A stretch of DNA of 64,000 nt from Streptomyces griseocarneus (lineage in GTDB: Bacteria; Actinomycetota; Actinomycetes; Streptomycetales; Streptomycetaceae), in the NCBI GenBank assembly GCA_003674045.1, contig PENC01000002.1:496001-560000 (forward strand), given 5' to 3'. The notes under the pieces are model-generated. The model had not been told where the DNA came from. It ran no database searches and saw nothing but the letters and a program-made list of their open reading frames with translations. Below, piece by piece: positions 24,736 through 32,972 of this stretch. A program made the position numbers and the translations under genes. Position 1 is the first letter of the stretch. Every line of letters starts with the position of its first letter.

Positions 24736-25562
24736 GGACGACGCACGACCGCCAGGCGCGAGCCGTCCGCCTGGGCCCGCGGTCCGTCACCGCGCTCGCG
24801 CTGATCTCCGCCATCGGCGTCATGGCCTTCGGCTGGCCGCTGCTGGCCGACTCGGCGTCGGGGCTGGCGCACTCGAAGGACGCGCCGTGGCTCTTCGCGG
24901 CGATGCTCCCGCTGCTGCTGGGGGTCGTGGTGGCCACGATCGCCGACACCGGCCTGGACGCGAAGGCCATCGCGATGCTCGGCGTGCTCGCGGCGGCGGG
25001 CGCGGCCCTGCGGCCGCTGGGCGCGGGCACGGCGGGCATCGAGCCGATGTTCTTCCTGATGGTGCTGTCGGGCCGCGTCCTGGGCCCGGGCTTCGGCTTC
25101 GTGCTGGGCTCGGTGTCGATGTTCGCCTCGGCCCTGCTGACCGGCGGGGTCGGGCCGTGGATGCCGTTCCAGATGCTGGCGATGGGCTGGGTGTCGATGG
25201 GCGCGGGCCTCCTCCCGGGCCCGGACCGCCTGCGGGGCCGCCGCGAACTGCTGATGCTCGCGCTCTACGGGGCCCTGGCCTCGCTCTGCTACGGCACGGT
25301 GATGAACCTCCAGGGCTGGCCGTACATCGGCTCCCTCGCGACGGGCATCTCCTTCGTCCCCGGCGACCCGCTCCCCGACAGCCTCTCCCGCTTCCTCGCC
25401 TACTGCCTGGCCACATCCCTGGGCTGGGACATCCCCCGGGCCCTGATCACGACCACCGCGACCCTCACTCTGGGGCCCGTCCTCCTCAAGGCCCTCCGGC
25501 GGGCGACGCGCCGCGCGGCGTTCGAGGCGCCGGTGGCGTTCGAGCCCGGCGACGGCCGCTGA
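24732..25562 (+). CDS. ECF transporter S component, predicted cobalamin
   Basis: The protein has 276 residues from a GTG at 24732 overlapping the ATPase stop. About six hydrophobic helices are visible, including TALALISAIGVMAFGWPLLA, MFFLMVLSGRVLGPGFGFVL and GVGPWMPFQMLAMGWVSMGA. The latter carries the Gly/Pro pattern seen in S components that dock on EcfT. It ends with LGWDIPRALITTTATLTLGP and a cytoplasmic tail. Substrate specificity cannot be read from motifs; cobalamin is inferred from the riboswitch and the surface proteins of the same operon. Confidence 0.8.
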   Translation: MRTTHDRQARAVRLGPRSVTALALISAIGVMAFGWPLLADSASGLAHSKDAPWLFAAMLPLLLGVVVATIADTGLDAKAIAMLGVLAAAGAALRPLGAGTAGIEPMFFLMVLSGRVLGPGFGFVLGSVSMFASALLTGGVGPWMPFQMLAMGWVSMGAGLLPGPDRLRGRRELLMLALYGALASLCYGTVMNLQGWPYIGSLATGISFVPGDPLPDSLSRFLAYCLATSLGWDIPRALITTTATLTLGPVLLKALRRATRRAAFEAPVAFEPGDGR

Positions 25563-25639
25563 CCTGCTCCTTCACGCTCCGGGCTGCACTGCTGACGAAA
25601 CGCCGTCGCCGTCCTTGCCCGGCGTGCCAGACTGCGCCC

Positions 25640-25855
25640 ATGACGTCGCACGCACTGCACCTGACCGCCGCGATCACCCACGAGGGCGAGTGGTACGTGG
25701 CCCGCTGCCTCCAGGTCGAGGTCACCAGCCAGGGCGAGAGCATCGAGGAGGCCCTGGCCAATCTTCGCGAGGCCCTGGAGCTGTACTTCGAGGACGCCCC
25801 CGCCCCCGAGGTCACCGACGTGATCACCGCCCCGATCGAGGTCCGCGTCGCATGA
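25640..25855 (+). CDS. hicB: HicB-like antitoxin
   Basis: The protein has 71 residues from an ATG at 25640, possibly leaderless. It has the short HicB fold: LTAAITHEGEWYVARCLQVE, TSQGESIEEALANLREALEL and a final strand. This is the degraded RNase H-like domain that blocks HicA. It lacks a C-terminal DNA-binding extension. It lies upstream of hicA and overlaps it by four bases. A decayed copy of its first part occurs at 34145-34220. Confidence 0.88.
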   Translation: MTSHALHLTAAITHEGEWYVARCLQVEVTSQGESIEEALANLREALELYFEDAPAPEVTDVITAPIEVRVA

Positions 25856-26076
25856 GCCCCGCCGTACCCAACGGCCTTTCCGGTGGCGAGGTCGCCAAGG
25901 CCCTGGAAAGCGCAGGCTTCGGCCACGTCTCCACCCGTGGAAGTCACGCCAAGTACCGCAAGGACGACCGCACTGTCATCGTGCCTCTGCACCGCTCCCT
26001 CGCACCCGGCACCCTGCGCTCCATCCTCCGCCAGGCCGACTGGACCGTGGACGACCTCACCGAGCATCTCAAGTAG
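25852..26076 (+). CDS. hicA: HicA-like mRNA interferase toxin
   Basis: The protein has 74 residues from an ATG at 25852 that overlaps the hicB stop (ATGA). The double-stranded-RNA-binding-like fold of HicA is recognisable from SGGEVAKALESAGFGHVSTR, the catalytic His in GSHAKYRKDD, VIVPLHRSLAPGTLRSILRQ and the closing DDLTEHLK. HicA cleaves mRNA when not bound by HicB. Gene order is antitoxin first. The gene converges on the L,D-transpeptidase gene with a 24-base gap. Confidence 0.9.
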   Translation: MSPAVPNGLSGGEVAKALESAGFGHVSTRGSHAKYRKDDRTVIVPLHRSLAPGTLRSILRQADWTVDDLTEHLK

Positions 26077-26100
26077 CCCGATCGCCCCCTGCCGTGGCCG

Positions 26101-27120
26101 TCAGTGGCGCAGTGCGCTCCTCTGCTTCCACTCCTCCCAGGACACGCTCCAGTCCGCGAAGCCGTTGCCCGGGCCGCCGAGTTCGGCGGTGGCCTCCTTG
26201 CCCTTGATCGTGACGAGGTCGCCGAGGAGGGAGTCCTTGAACAGCGAGGTGGCGTCGGCATCGGACATCCCTATGCACCCCGCGCTGCTGTTGCGTACGC
26301 CGAGGTCGCCGTTCTGGTCGGCCCACGGCGCGGCGTGCAGGTAGCCGCCGGAGTCGCTGAAGCGCATGGCCCAGAACACCTGCTTGTCGTACTCCTTGGG
26401 CCCGCCGACCGACGCCGAGGTCATGTGGACCTGCTGCTCCTGCGACTCGATGGCGAAGGTTCCGGGGCGGGAGGCCCGGCCGGGTGTGGGCTCGCCGCCG
26501 GACATGGGGATCGTCCTGACCACCGTGCCGTCGCGGGTGACGGTCAGGGTGTGGGTGTCGAGGTCGGCCACCAGCCGCTGGTCGCGGCCTATGGTGAAGG
26601 AGCGGTCGAGGACGCGCGTGAAGTGGCCGTCACCGGGGTCCACGGTGGTGAGGTCGCCCTTGACCCGGACCTTGGTGCCGGGCTTCCAGGGGTCCTTCGG
26701 CCGCCAGTCGAGCCGGTCCTGGCCGGTGGGCGTGGTGACCCAGCCCCAGGCGCCCTCGGTGTCGTTGGAGGTCTGCACCGTCAGGGCCTTCTCGACGGCC
26801 GCCTTGTTCTTCACCGGCTTCTGGAATTCCAGCGCGACGGGCTGGCCGGTACCGACGGTCTTGCCGTTCCCGGGGATGAGGTCGAAGTCGAGCTCGGGGC
26901 CACTGGTGATCTTCGCCGGCCCGGTGGGCGGGGCCGCGACGTGGGCGGCGCGCGCGTCCTTCTGGGATCTGTCGGCCGCCTGACCGCCGCCGCCCGCACA
27001 GGCGGTGAGCGCGAACCCGGCCGCGCCGACGGTGGCCGACAGCCGTATGAGGGCACCCGTTCCGCGGCGCGGGGCGAACGGGGACAGGGCTGCGGTGACG
27101 CGGGTGCGCGGGGCCGACAT
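26101..27120 (-). CDS. L,D-transpeptidase lipoprotein
   Basis: The protein has 339 residues from an ATG at 27120 preceded by AGAGGTG. A lipobox (AGFALTACAG) places the lipidated Cys near residue 41. Ig-like domains follow (about residues 65-200: KTVGTGQPVALEFQKPVKNK, LDWRPKDPWKPGTKV). The YkuD catalytic domain comes next (DQRLVADLDTHTLTVTRDG, then YLHAAPW, and RNSSAGCIGMSDAD with the active-site Cys). It forms 3-3 cross-links in peptidoglycan or attaches proteins. It stands alone. Confidence 0.9.
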   Translation of the reverse strand: MSAPRTRVTAALSPFAPRRGTGALIRLSATVGAAGFALTACAGGGGQAADRSQKDARAAHVAAPPTGPAKITSGPELDFDLIPGNGKTVGTGQPVALEFQKPVKNKAAVEKALTVQTSNDTEGAWGWVTTPTGQDRLDWRPKDPWKPGTKVRVKGDLTTVDPGDGHFTRVLDRSFTIGRDQRLVADLDTHTLTVTRDGTVVRTIPMSGGEPTPGRASRPGTFAIESQEQQVHMTSASVGGPKEYDKQVFWAMRFSDSGGYLHAAPWADQNGDLGVRNSSAGCIGMSDADATSLFKDSLLGDLVTIKGKEATAELGGPGNGFADWSVSWEEWKQRSALRH

Positions 27121-27249
27121 GGGCACCTCTTCTCGTACGGGTGATCGTTCCGCAGACAAGGAGGGCCGGAATTGCCGAAAAGGTTCATGTCGGTTCAGTA
27201 CTGACGAAGTGATGGTTTGGTAACTGAAGCCGCCGACTGCATCTGCGGG

Positions 27250-28587
27250 CTACTTCCGGCCCACCGTCAGCTCCATGCCGGCCAGTGAAGCCCGGATCCC
27301 GTCGTCCCCGACCTTCACGCCGCGCAGCTGCAGCTCCTGCGCCTCCTTCGGCAGCTTGAAGGAGAAGGACAGCCGGTCGGAGAGCTCCGGCGGGCGCAGC
27401 CGCAGCAGGCCGGAGATGAGCTCGGGGTCGATACCGATCCGCTCCAGGAGCCAGGGGTGGTCGACCACGACGTCGACGAGGTTGACCTGCGTCAGCCGCT
27501 CGACGAACCGGGGCGCGCCCGTCAGCTCGTCCAGCTTCTCCTCGTCCTGCAGGGCCAGCGCGACGTCGTCCTCCGGAATGCCCATCCGCTCCACCACCGC
27601 CGGCACCGACAGCAGCCCCTTGACGCGCGCCGCGTCCTTGCTGATGCGCTCGGCCATCTCACGGTGGAGCGTGAGGCCCTTTCCCTTGCCGGGGCGGTAG
27701 GTGACGACGCCGGGCACGTCGACGCTCATGTCGTCGACATCCGTGGCGAGTTCGCTCCCACTGATGATCCGCACCTTGGCCCGCGCCCGCGCATGCAATT
27801 CCTGGCCCGCGATGTTCAGCTTGCCGTCCGCCATGACGGCGTCGTCGCTCTGCCGGCTGAATTTGACCTGGGACGCGGCGAGCTCACGGTTCATGTCGTC
27901 GAAGGACAGCTCCACCTCACCATCGAGGTTCCCGATGACCGCACCCCGAATGTCGCGCGGCAGGTTTCCGGTCAGCCGTACATCACTCGCACTCGCCCGC
28001 ACCTTCGCCAGCGAAACACGCTCGGCGGGCACATGCGGCACCGTCACATCCACCCGCTCCAGCCGCTTGTCCAGGACCTGGGTGAGAAACGGAAACCCAT
28101 GAATGTCCACCTGCGGAGCGGCCGCCAGATGAAGCTCCCCCTGGAGCTCCCGCTCGGCCTTCTTCTCCGCGTACAGCACGGCGCAACGGTCCGCGAGCAC
28201 CAGAAATCCGACGAGGAAGAGCGAGCCGAGAAGAATCTTGAACGTGCGGGGCACGGCACGAAACGAACTCCGACGCCTCCGCGACCGCGACCGCCCGACC
28301 CTGGCCTTGGCCCGCCGCCTCTTCCGGGACCGCCGGTGGTCGGGCGGCGACCAGGAATCGTCATCCGCTCCGACGTACGTGCGCGGCGGGGGAAGAATGC
28401 TCGTCTCCGACGATTCCGTTCTTGGCGAATCCCCCACCACGCCCTGCTGCAGCACAGGCATCTCCTGCGTGACCTCACCCCCCTCCGCCCACTCCGGAGC
28501 AACCACAGCGGGCTCCGGACCGGCAAGAGCAGCGAGCTCGTCGTAGGGATTGGGGGCACTGGACTGCATGCGTATGGGGGTTCGCAT
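27250..28587 (-). CDS. LmeA-like phospholipid-binding membrane protein (DUF2993)
   Basis: The protein has 445 residues from an ATG at 28587; a GTG one codon earlier and an ATG six codons later are alternatives. A disordered acidic N-terminus is followed by a very basic stretch (SRKRRRAKARVGRSRSRRRR) and one membrane helix (ILLGSLFLVGFLVLADRCAV, about residues 118-137). The rest is the DUF2993/LmeA domain outside the membrane, with the motif VDIHGFPFLTQVLDKRLERV. LmeA in mycobacteria binds phospholipids and supports mannan elongation. The role here is inferred from the fold. Confidence 0.75.
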   Translation of the reverse strand: MRTPIRMQSSAPNPYDELAALAGPEPAVVAPEWAEGGEVTQEMPVLQQGVVGDSPRTESSETSILPPPRTYVGADDDSWSPPDHRRSRKRRRAKARVGRSRSRRRRSSFRAVPRTFKILLGSLFLVGFLVLADRCAVLYAEKKAERELQGELHLAAAPQVDIHGFPFLTQVLDKRLERVDVTVPHVPAERVSLAKVRASASDVRLTGNLPRDIRGAVIGNLDGEVELSFDDMNRELAASQVKFSRQSDDAVMADGKLNIAGQELHARARAKVRIISGSELATDVDDMSVDVPGVVTYRPGKGKGLTLHREMAERISKDAARVKGLLSVPAVVERMGIPEDDVALALQDEEKLDELTGAPRFVERLTQVNLVDVVVDHPWLLERIGIDPELISGLLRLRPPELSDRLSFSFKLPKEAQELQLRGVKVGDDGIRASLAGMELTVGRK

Positions 28588-28787
28588 CACCTCATCCCAC
28601 TACACGCGGCCCCCTCACCCCAAGCGCTACCGCCGGTATGTCCTGAAAGGCGTTGCCACGCTTTTAACATCTCGCCCCGCGCGATCCGCGTGGTCAGAAG
28701 CCGTGTCCGAGACTCGCATGACACGAAGGCGCCTCCCGCGAGCCCATCTATGCTGGTCCGCAGCAGCACAGGGGGAAGGAACAGCGG

Positions 28788-29153
28788 ATGGACTGGTTCT
28801 GGTGGGTTCTCATCGCCTTTTGGACGGGGGGCTTCGCGTGGGCAGCTGACAACATCCGCACCGCACTGCGCAATCGGCATGAGCGTAAGTTGCAGTTGAT
28901 GGAGGCGGCGAAACAGGAACGTCTGGCCGTCGAAGCAGCGAACAAGTCCCCGGAGCCAGTGTGCGGATGCACACACCATCTGGCCAAACACGACAAGCAG
29001 GGCCAGTGCCACGAGCGCGTCGAGGTGCCGGTGGCCTGGGATGAGCACAAGAAGCCACTGCGTTACGAGGCCGGCCGGTGCAACTGCCAGCAGTACGTGG
29101 GACCGCAGCCGCTGTCGCAGGTGTTCGCGGAGGACCTGACAGATCTCGCCTGA
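28788..29153 (+). CDS. Small membrane protein with Cys/His motif
   Basis: The protein has 121 residues from an ATG at 28788 with GGGGGAAGGA upstream. One membrane helix (WFWWVLIAFWTGGFAWAA) is followed by a basic amphipathic stretch (LRNRHERKLQLMEAAKQER). A C-terminal putative metal site follows, with CGCTHHLAKHD, later QGQCHERVEV and RCNCQQYVG. Such Cys-Gly-Cys-x-His-His proteins are widespread in actinomycetes and uncharacterised. It converges on the DUF4232 gene. Function is unknown. Confidence 0.75.
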   Translation: MDWFWWVLIAFWTGGFAWAADNIRTALRNRHERKLQLMEAAKQERLAVEAANKSPEPVCGCTHHLAKHDKQGQCHERVEVPVAWDEHKKPLRYEAGRCNCQQYVGPQPLSQVFAEDLTDLA

Positions 29154-29174
29154 GCTTCGGCAGCACCGAGGCGA

Positions 29175-29885
29175 TCAGCCGATGGGGTTGACGAAGGTGG
29201 CCGGGTGGGTGGCGCCGGTCTGGTCGACGAGGGGGCCCCAGGGCCACTTGATGGTCAGTGAGGTGGTCTCGTTCGGCGGGGTGACGGCCGCGGAGGCGGG
29301 CTTCCAGGGGTGCTGCTCGTCCTTCCCGGCCATGCCGAGGCTGATCGTGAAGTCGGTGCTGTCACCGGGCTTCAGAGTGATCGTGCCGTGCTTGGCCGAC
29401 GAGCGGAGCAGCGACCAGTTCTGGCCGCTCTCGGACTTGAGGTCCACACCCGGGAAGCCGCCGATCGCGCAGGCGCGGCTGCCCTTGTTGGTCAGCACGA
29501 CGCTGGTGGTCGTCGCGCCGGACGCGTTCGGGTCCGGGGCCGCGTCGCCGCCCGTGGCGAATGACGCCTTCAGGCCGGAGGTGTGGCAGCGCTCGACGCC
29601 CGAGCCCGCCTTGGCCCCGTTCGCGGTGTGCGCGCTGCCCGGCTGCTTGCCCCCGGTGCCCGGCTTGGCGTCCTCCTTGGCTCCGGAACCCTGCGCTCCG
29701 GCAGAGGAGCCCGTGCCGCTGGACTCGGCGGCGGCCTTGCCCGTGTCCGTGCTGCCCGCGGGCTTCTTGTCGGCGGCGTCCGAGCCGGAGCAGGCGGTCA
29801 GGGTAAGGGCGGCAGCCGCGGTCAGGGCCGCCGCAGCAGCGTGCAGGGAGCGGCGGCGGGCGGTACGGGCAGTGCTGGAGCTCAT
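29175..29885 (-). CDS. DUF4232 lipoprotein
   Basis: The protein has 236 residues from an ATG at 29885 preceded by GGGGGACC. An Arg-rich start and hydrophobic core end in a lipobox (ALTLTACSGS). A Ser/Gly/Lys linker of about 70 residues follows. The beta-rich DUF4232 domain then begins RCHTSGLKASFATGG and contains SVVLTNKGSRACAIGGFPGV, with two Cys residues likely forming a disulfide. It is exported and lipid-anchored. Function is unknown. Confidence 0.85.
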   Translation of the reverse strand: MSSSTARTARRRSLHAAAAALTAAAALTLTACSGSDAADKKPAGSTDTGKAAAESSGTGSSAGAQGSGAKEDAKPGTGGKQPGSAHTANGAKAGSGVERCHTSGLKASFATGGDAAPDPNASGATTTSVVLTNKGSRACAIGGFPGVDLKSESGQNWSLLRSSAKHGTITLKPGDSTDFTISLGMAGKDEQHPWKPASAAVTPPNETTSLTIKWPWGPLVDQTGATHPATFVNPIG

Positions 29886-30032
29886 TTTCGGTCCCCCGGG
29901 GCGGTCGATGTCTCGGTACGTCACCCACTCTGCTCGGGGCTGCTACCGCAAGACTGCCGCTCCACTAACGCTCGGCTAACGAGGACGCCAGGGCTTGTCC
30001 GACGGGTCGGGATGCCCCCGGCCGGTCAGCAA

Positions 30033-30066
30033 AGCGCCGCCCGGGCAAGTGTGCCCAGGCGGCGCT
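30033..30066 (-). terminator. Hairpin terminator after the small secreted protein gene
   Basis: Arms AGCGCCGCC and GGCGGCGCT enclose GGGCA/TGCCC around an AGTG loop, with one C-A mismatch. The hairpin begins about 20 bases after the stop of the minus-strand gene at 30087. Confidence 0.7.
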
Positions 30067-30086
30067 GAAGTCACCGAGGGTGGGGA

Positions 30087-30479
30087 TCAGCAGGCTGCCT
30101 GGTAGCTGGGCCAGCGGTAGGTACCACTCGCGGAGTAGCACTGGTCGGACTTGGCGTCCCAGGTGAAGGTCGCGCCATTGGGGTTGTCGGCTCCCCTGCT
30201 GACCATGAAGATCTTGAAGCTGCCACCGTGCGGTCCTGCCTGGACCCTGTACACGGGGTGTGAGCACTCTCCGGCGAGGAGGTCCCCGTGCTGCACCATG
30301 TTGTTGTTGGCCGAGAGTCGCACGTCGTAGTAAAGGTCGAAGGCGCCGTGGTTGCACACGGTGGCCTCCGGGGAGAGGGGTGCAGCCTCTGCGGTGCTGG
30401 CCGTGCCGGCCACTCCGGCAAGAGCAAGCCCCGCAGAAGCAGCGGCCACGACAGAACGACGGGCGAACTTACTGATCAA
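30087..30479 (-). CDS. Small secreted protein of unknown function
   Basis: The protein has 130 residues from a TTG at 30479, with AAAGG about 9 bases upstream; no ATG or GTG fits. A signal peptide covers about residues 1-32 (SVVAAASAGLALAGVAGTAS, cleavage after AEA). The mature part is about 98 residues, rich in aromatic and polar residues (GAFDLYYDVRLSANNNMVQH), and has four Cys residues that could form two disulfides. It is followed by a terminator. I do not recognise the family. It is an extracellular small beta protein by appearance. Confidence 0.7.
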   Translation of the reverse strand: MISKFARRSVVAAASAGLALAGVAGTASTAEAAPLSPEATVCNHGAFDLYYDVRLSANNNMVQHGDLLAGECSHPVYRVQAGPHGGSFKIFMVSRGADNPNGATFTWDAKSDQCYSASGTYRWPSYQAAC

Positions 30480-30740
30480 GAAACAAAACCTTTCACGGGC
30501 AGGACAGCTACTGAGGGGTATCGTCCTGAGGAATCAGTGCGCTGGGGTGCGCACGATCACCATCACGTTGCGGTGTTGCTGAAAGGTTGGCGAAAAGTTG
30601 CCGCCGGTGTTTCGGCGATGATTCGTCGGGCACCCCTAGGGGGCACCTCCTGGCGCAGCGCATGAGCGAGGACCCACAGCGCGCCCTCGGCGGTCCCCAT
30701 ATCCTCGGTACCGCCGTACCCGCCACCCCGGAGGTATCCG
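30480..30740. other. Divergent intergenic region
   Basis: No gene is supported. It separates the secreted-protein gene from the divergent GerW-like gene and must hold both promoters. No clear inverted repeat was noted. Confidence 0.4.
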
Positions 30741-31106
30741 ATGACGAGCTCAGGCATACCGGACCAGGCCGACACGGCCGCAGCCCCGATGGAGCGCCTG
30801 GCCGAACAGCTCGGCAGCCGGGTCTCGGCGTCGGCCGTCTTCGGCGAGCCCGTCACCAGCGGCGGAATCACCGTCATTCCGGTCGCCGAAATCGGCTTCG
30901 GATTCGCCGGAGCCGCCAACACCGGCGCGGGAGGGGGCGGAGCCGGCGCCCGCCCCCGCGGCTACATCGAGCTCAAGGACGGCACCGCCACCTACAGACC
31001 CCTCCGGGCCCCCTGGGTGAATGTCGCCGTACCGCTCGCCACCCTCCTGGCAGGAACCGTCGTCCCCCTGCTCGTTCGCCGCCTCGCCAAGCGCCGCCCC
31101 CGCTGA
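30741..31106 (+). CDS. GerW family sporulation protein
   Basis: The protein has 121 residues from an ATG at 30741 with GGAGG upstream. It is related to B. subtilis GerW/YtfJ: MERLAEQLGSRVSASAVFGE, then the beta segment SGGITVIPVAEIGFGF, a Gly-rich loop (AGGGGAGARPRGYIELKDG), and a C-terminal hydrophobic stretch VAVPLATLLAGTVVPLLVRR. GerW is needed for spore germination in Bacillus. In Streptomyces these proteins are common and little studied. It stands alone and ends two bases before the convergent locus B gene. Confidence 0.75.
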   Translation: MTSSGIPDQADTAAAPMERLAEQLGSRVSASAVFGEPVTSGGITVIPVAEIGFGFAGAANTGAGGGGAGARPRGYIELKDGTATYRPLRAPWVNVAVPLATLLAGTVVPLLVRRLAKRRPR

Positions 31107-31108
31107 CA

Positions 31109-31327
31109 TCAACTCACGTACCGCCCTCCCAGATGCACGTGCGTGTAATGGCGGGACTGCCGCTCGTTGAGCGCCCTCAGCCCGTCGAGGTCGTCCGCGA
31201 ACAGAGCCCGCCAGCCCTCGGCGTCCAGGAACTGGCACTCCCGGCACGGGGGCTCTTGCGGCGGTGGGATGCTGGGCGGCCCGCCGGTGTGGGGCAGCGG
31301 AATGACGGCGGGCCAGGAGTTCAGCAC
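31109..31327 (-). CDS. Small Cys-motif protein of the XRE/DUF397 locus B
   Basis: The protein has 72 residues from a GTG at 31327 with AGGGGG upstream, overlapping the preceding gene by 7 bases. It reads PLPHTGGPPSIPPPQEPPCR and then ECQFLDAEGWRALFADDLDG. The PHTGGPP block followed by a Cys-x2-Cys pair is shared with the protein at 14821-15141 in locus A. Position and divergence from an XRE/DUF397 pair are also the same. Function is unknown. Confidence 0.65.
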   Translation of the reverse strand: MLNSWPAVIPLPHTGGPPSIPPPQEPPCRECQFLDAEGWRALFADDLDGLRALNERQSRHYTHVHLGGRYVS

Positions 31328-31716
31328 GGCGAGCCCCCTGAACACAGCTTCTCCTTGTGGTCGCGGAGTTCCTGCGCCACCAGCGCCAGAGCCCGGGCGC
31401 AGTCGAACGCGGACCGGAGCCCGTTCCCGAGCTTGAGCTTCTCCGCCCGGTGCAGCCCTTCCGCGGCGCTGTCCTCGGCCGCGACGCGGCGCGGGTCGCC
31501 GACGGGCAGAGCGGCTGCGGCGTCCCGTACCTCGGCCGCCGTCCGCTTGATGTAGCCGCGGAGGACGGCCGCGCTGGACGTGATCCTGCCCTCGGGCGGG
31601 GAAACGTGGCTGGGCGCGTCCAGAACCGCCCTGATCGCCCACTCGATGTCGCCTTCGGCACGTGGCGGGGTGGGACGTCCTGCAACGGTGACGGCAGTGC
31701 CGGGACAGATGGGCAT
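31321..31716 (-). CDS. DUF6415-like protein of locus B
   Basis: The protein has 131 residues from an ATG at 31716 with GAGGAG about 12 bases upstream. It begins MPICPGTAVTVAGRP, like the 52-residue protein of locus A. The central helical part AAVLRGYIKRTAAEVRDAAA then LPVGDPRRVAAEDSAAEGLH resembles DUF6415 proteins found beside Streptomyces XRE regulators. It overlaps the downstream Cys-motif gene. Function is unknown; a regulatory role alongside the divergent XRE gene is inferred. Confidence 0.65.
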   Translation of the reverse strand: MPICPGTAVTVAGRPTPPRAEGDIEWAIRAVLDAPSHVSPPEGRITSSAAVLRGYIKRTAAEVRDAAAALPVGDPRRVAAEDSAAEGLHRAEKLKLGNGLRSAFDCARALALVAQELRDHKEKLCSGGSPC

Positions 31717-31938
31717 GACGAGGCGATCTCCTCACGGGCTGAACGACGTACACGAGCCGGAACCGGGCCTCTCCAGGTGTGCGCCTCGACGCAGCGGGCA
31801 TCACCACACCGGATTCGAACGCAGCGTCAACCGAAGGGAGTTGAGCTGCTGGTTCCAGTAACAAGTATCGACCCGGCCCCCTAGGCTCGGCCCCGCTGAA
31901 GGGGTGTCCCTCCGGACAGGTATTTGGGGGTTACAACC

Positions 31939-32787
31939 ATGACCGCGCCCAAGCGGCTCGATCCGTCGCAGTCCTACATCGCCCGGCTCGGGGTGATGAT
32001 TCGCGCCCTGCGCGTAGCCAAGGGCTGGTCCCAGGCCGAGCTCGGCAAGGCCATCTCGATCACAAAAACGTCGATCTCGAAGTTCGAGACCGGGGCCAAG
32101 TTCCCGATCCGGGAAGTCGCGGAAGCCCTCGACCGGGCTCTTGACGCCAAGGGAAAGCTGTTCAAGGTCTGGGACGAGCTCAACGACGACCCCTCGGCGA
32201 AATGGGTCGAGAAGTACTTCGCCCACGAGTCGAAGGCGGTGGAGATCCACCAGCTCGCCGACACCCTGCCCGCCCTGCTGCAATCCGACGACTACACCAG
32301 GGCCGTCCTTCAGGCCGGTCTGGTCGATTACGGCGGGGAGCTCGACGCGAAGATCGCGTACCGCCAGCGCAGGCGGGCCATTCTCGACCGCCCGGACCCG
32401 CCGACGTTCAGAGCCCTCATCCACCAGTCCGCGTTCGACCGGGTCTTCGGCGATCTCAGCGTCATGCGAGGTCAGCTTCTGTACATGCTCGACAGGCTGA
32501 CACTCCCGCATGTCGAGCTGAGAGTAATCCCCCTCGAAAGCAACCGACTTGACCCCGAACTCGGCTATACCCAGATCATGGTGTTCAGGAGGGGGCGCAA
32601 GGTCGTCTATCGGGCCGGGCCGGTGCGGGACATTTACATCACCAATCGGGAAGAGGCCGCCGAATACACGACCTTGTACGACCGGCTTTGGCGCGGAGCC
32701 CTGCCTCCAGAGGATTCAATCGCAGTGATCCGCAAGACACTTGAGGAGAAGTACCCATGCCCACCGTTCGACCCGACCTGTCCATAG
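31939..32787 (+). CDS. XRE/DUF5753 regulator, locus B
   Basis: The protein has 282 residues from an ATG at 31939 with GGGGGT 8 bases upstream. Residues about 15-75 form the XRE helix-turn-helix (LGVMIRALRVAKGWSQAELG then ITKTSISKFETGAKFPIREV). The DUF5753 domain follows, with EIHQLADTLPALLQSDDYTR and MRGQLLYMLDRLTLPHVELR. It is only distantly similar to the locus A regulator, so the two loci are old paralogues. It overlaps its DUF397 partner by 31 bases and probably controls the divergent small genes. Confidence 0.85.
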   Translation: MTAPKRLDPSQSYIARLGVMIRALRVAKGWSQAELGKAISITKTSISKFETGAKFPIREVAEALDRALDAKGKLFKVWDELNDDPSAKWVEKYFAHESKAVEIHQLADTLPALLQSDDYTRAVLQAGLVDYGGELDAKIAYRQRRRAILDRPDPPTFRALIHQSAFDRVFGDLSVMRGQLLYMLDRLTLPHVELRVIPLESNRLDPELGYTQIMVFRRGRKVVYRAGPVRDIYITNREEAAEYTTLYDRLWRGALPPEDSIAVIRKTLEEKYPCPPFDPTCP

Positions 32788-32972
32788 CCGTGTGGCGCAA
32801 GAGCAGCCACAGCCTCAATAAAAACGACTGCATCGAAATCACCGACCATCAATTCCCCGGCAGCGTCCCCATACGCGACAGCAAGACCCCCCAAGGCCCC
32901 GCCATAGCCCCCACCGCCCCCGCCTGGTCCACCTTCGTCACGGCCGTGGCCGCTGCGAACGTCGATCTGTGA
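32757..32972 (+). CDS. DUF397 protein, locus B
   Basis: The protein has 71 residues from an ATG at 32757 inside the end of the XRE gene. The DUF397 core is clear: AVWRKSSHSLNKNDCIEI, VPIRDSKTPQGP and APAWSTFVTAV. It is the expected partner of the overlapping XRE/DUF5753 regulator. Its 3' end overlaps a possible minus-strand gene. Confidence 0.88.
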   Translation: MPTVRPDLSIAVWRKSSHSLNKNDCIEITDHQFPGSVPIRDSKTPQGPAIAPTAPAWSTFVTAVAAANVDL

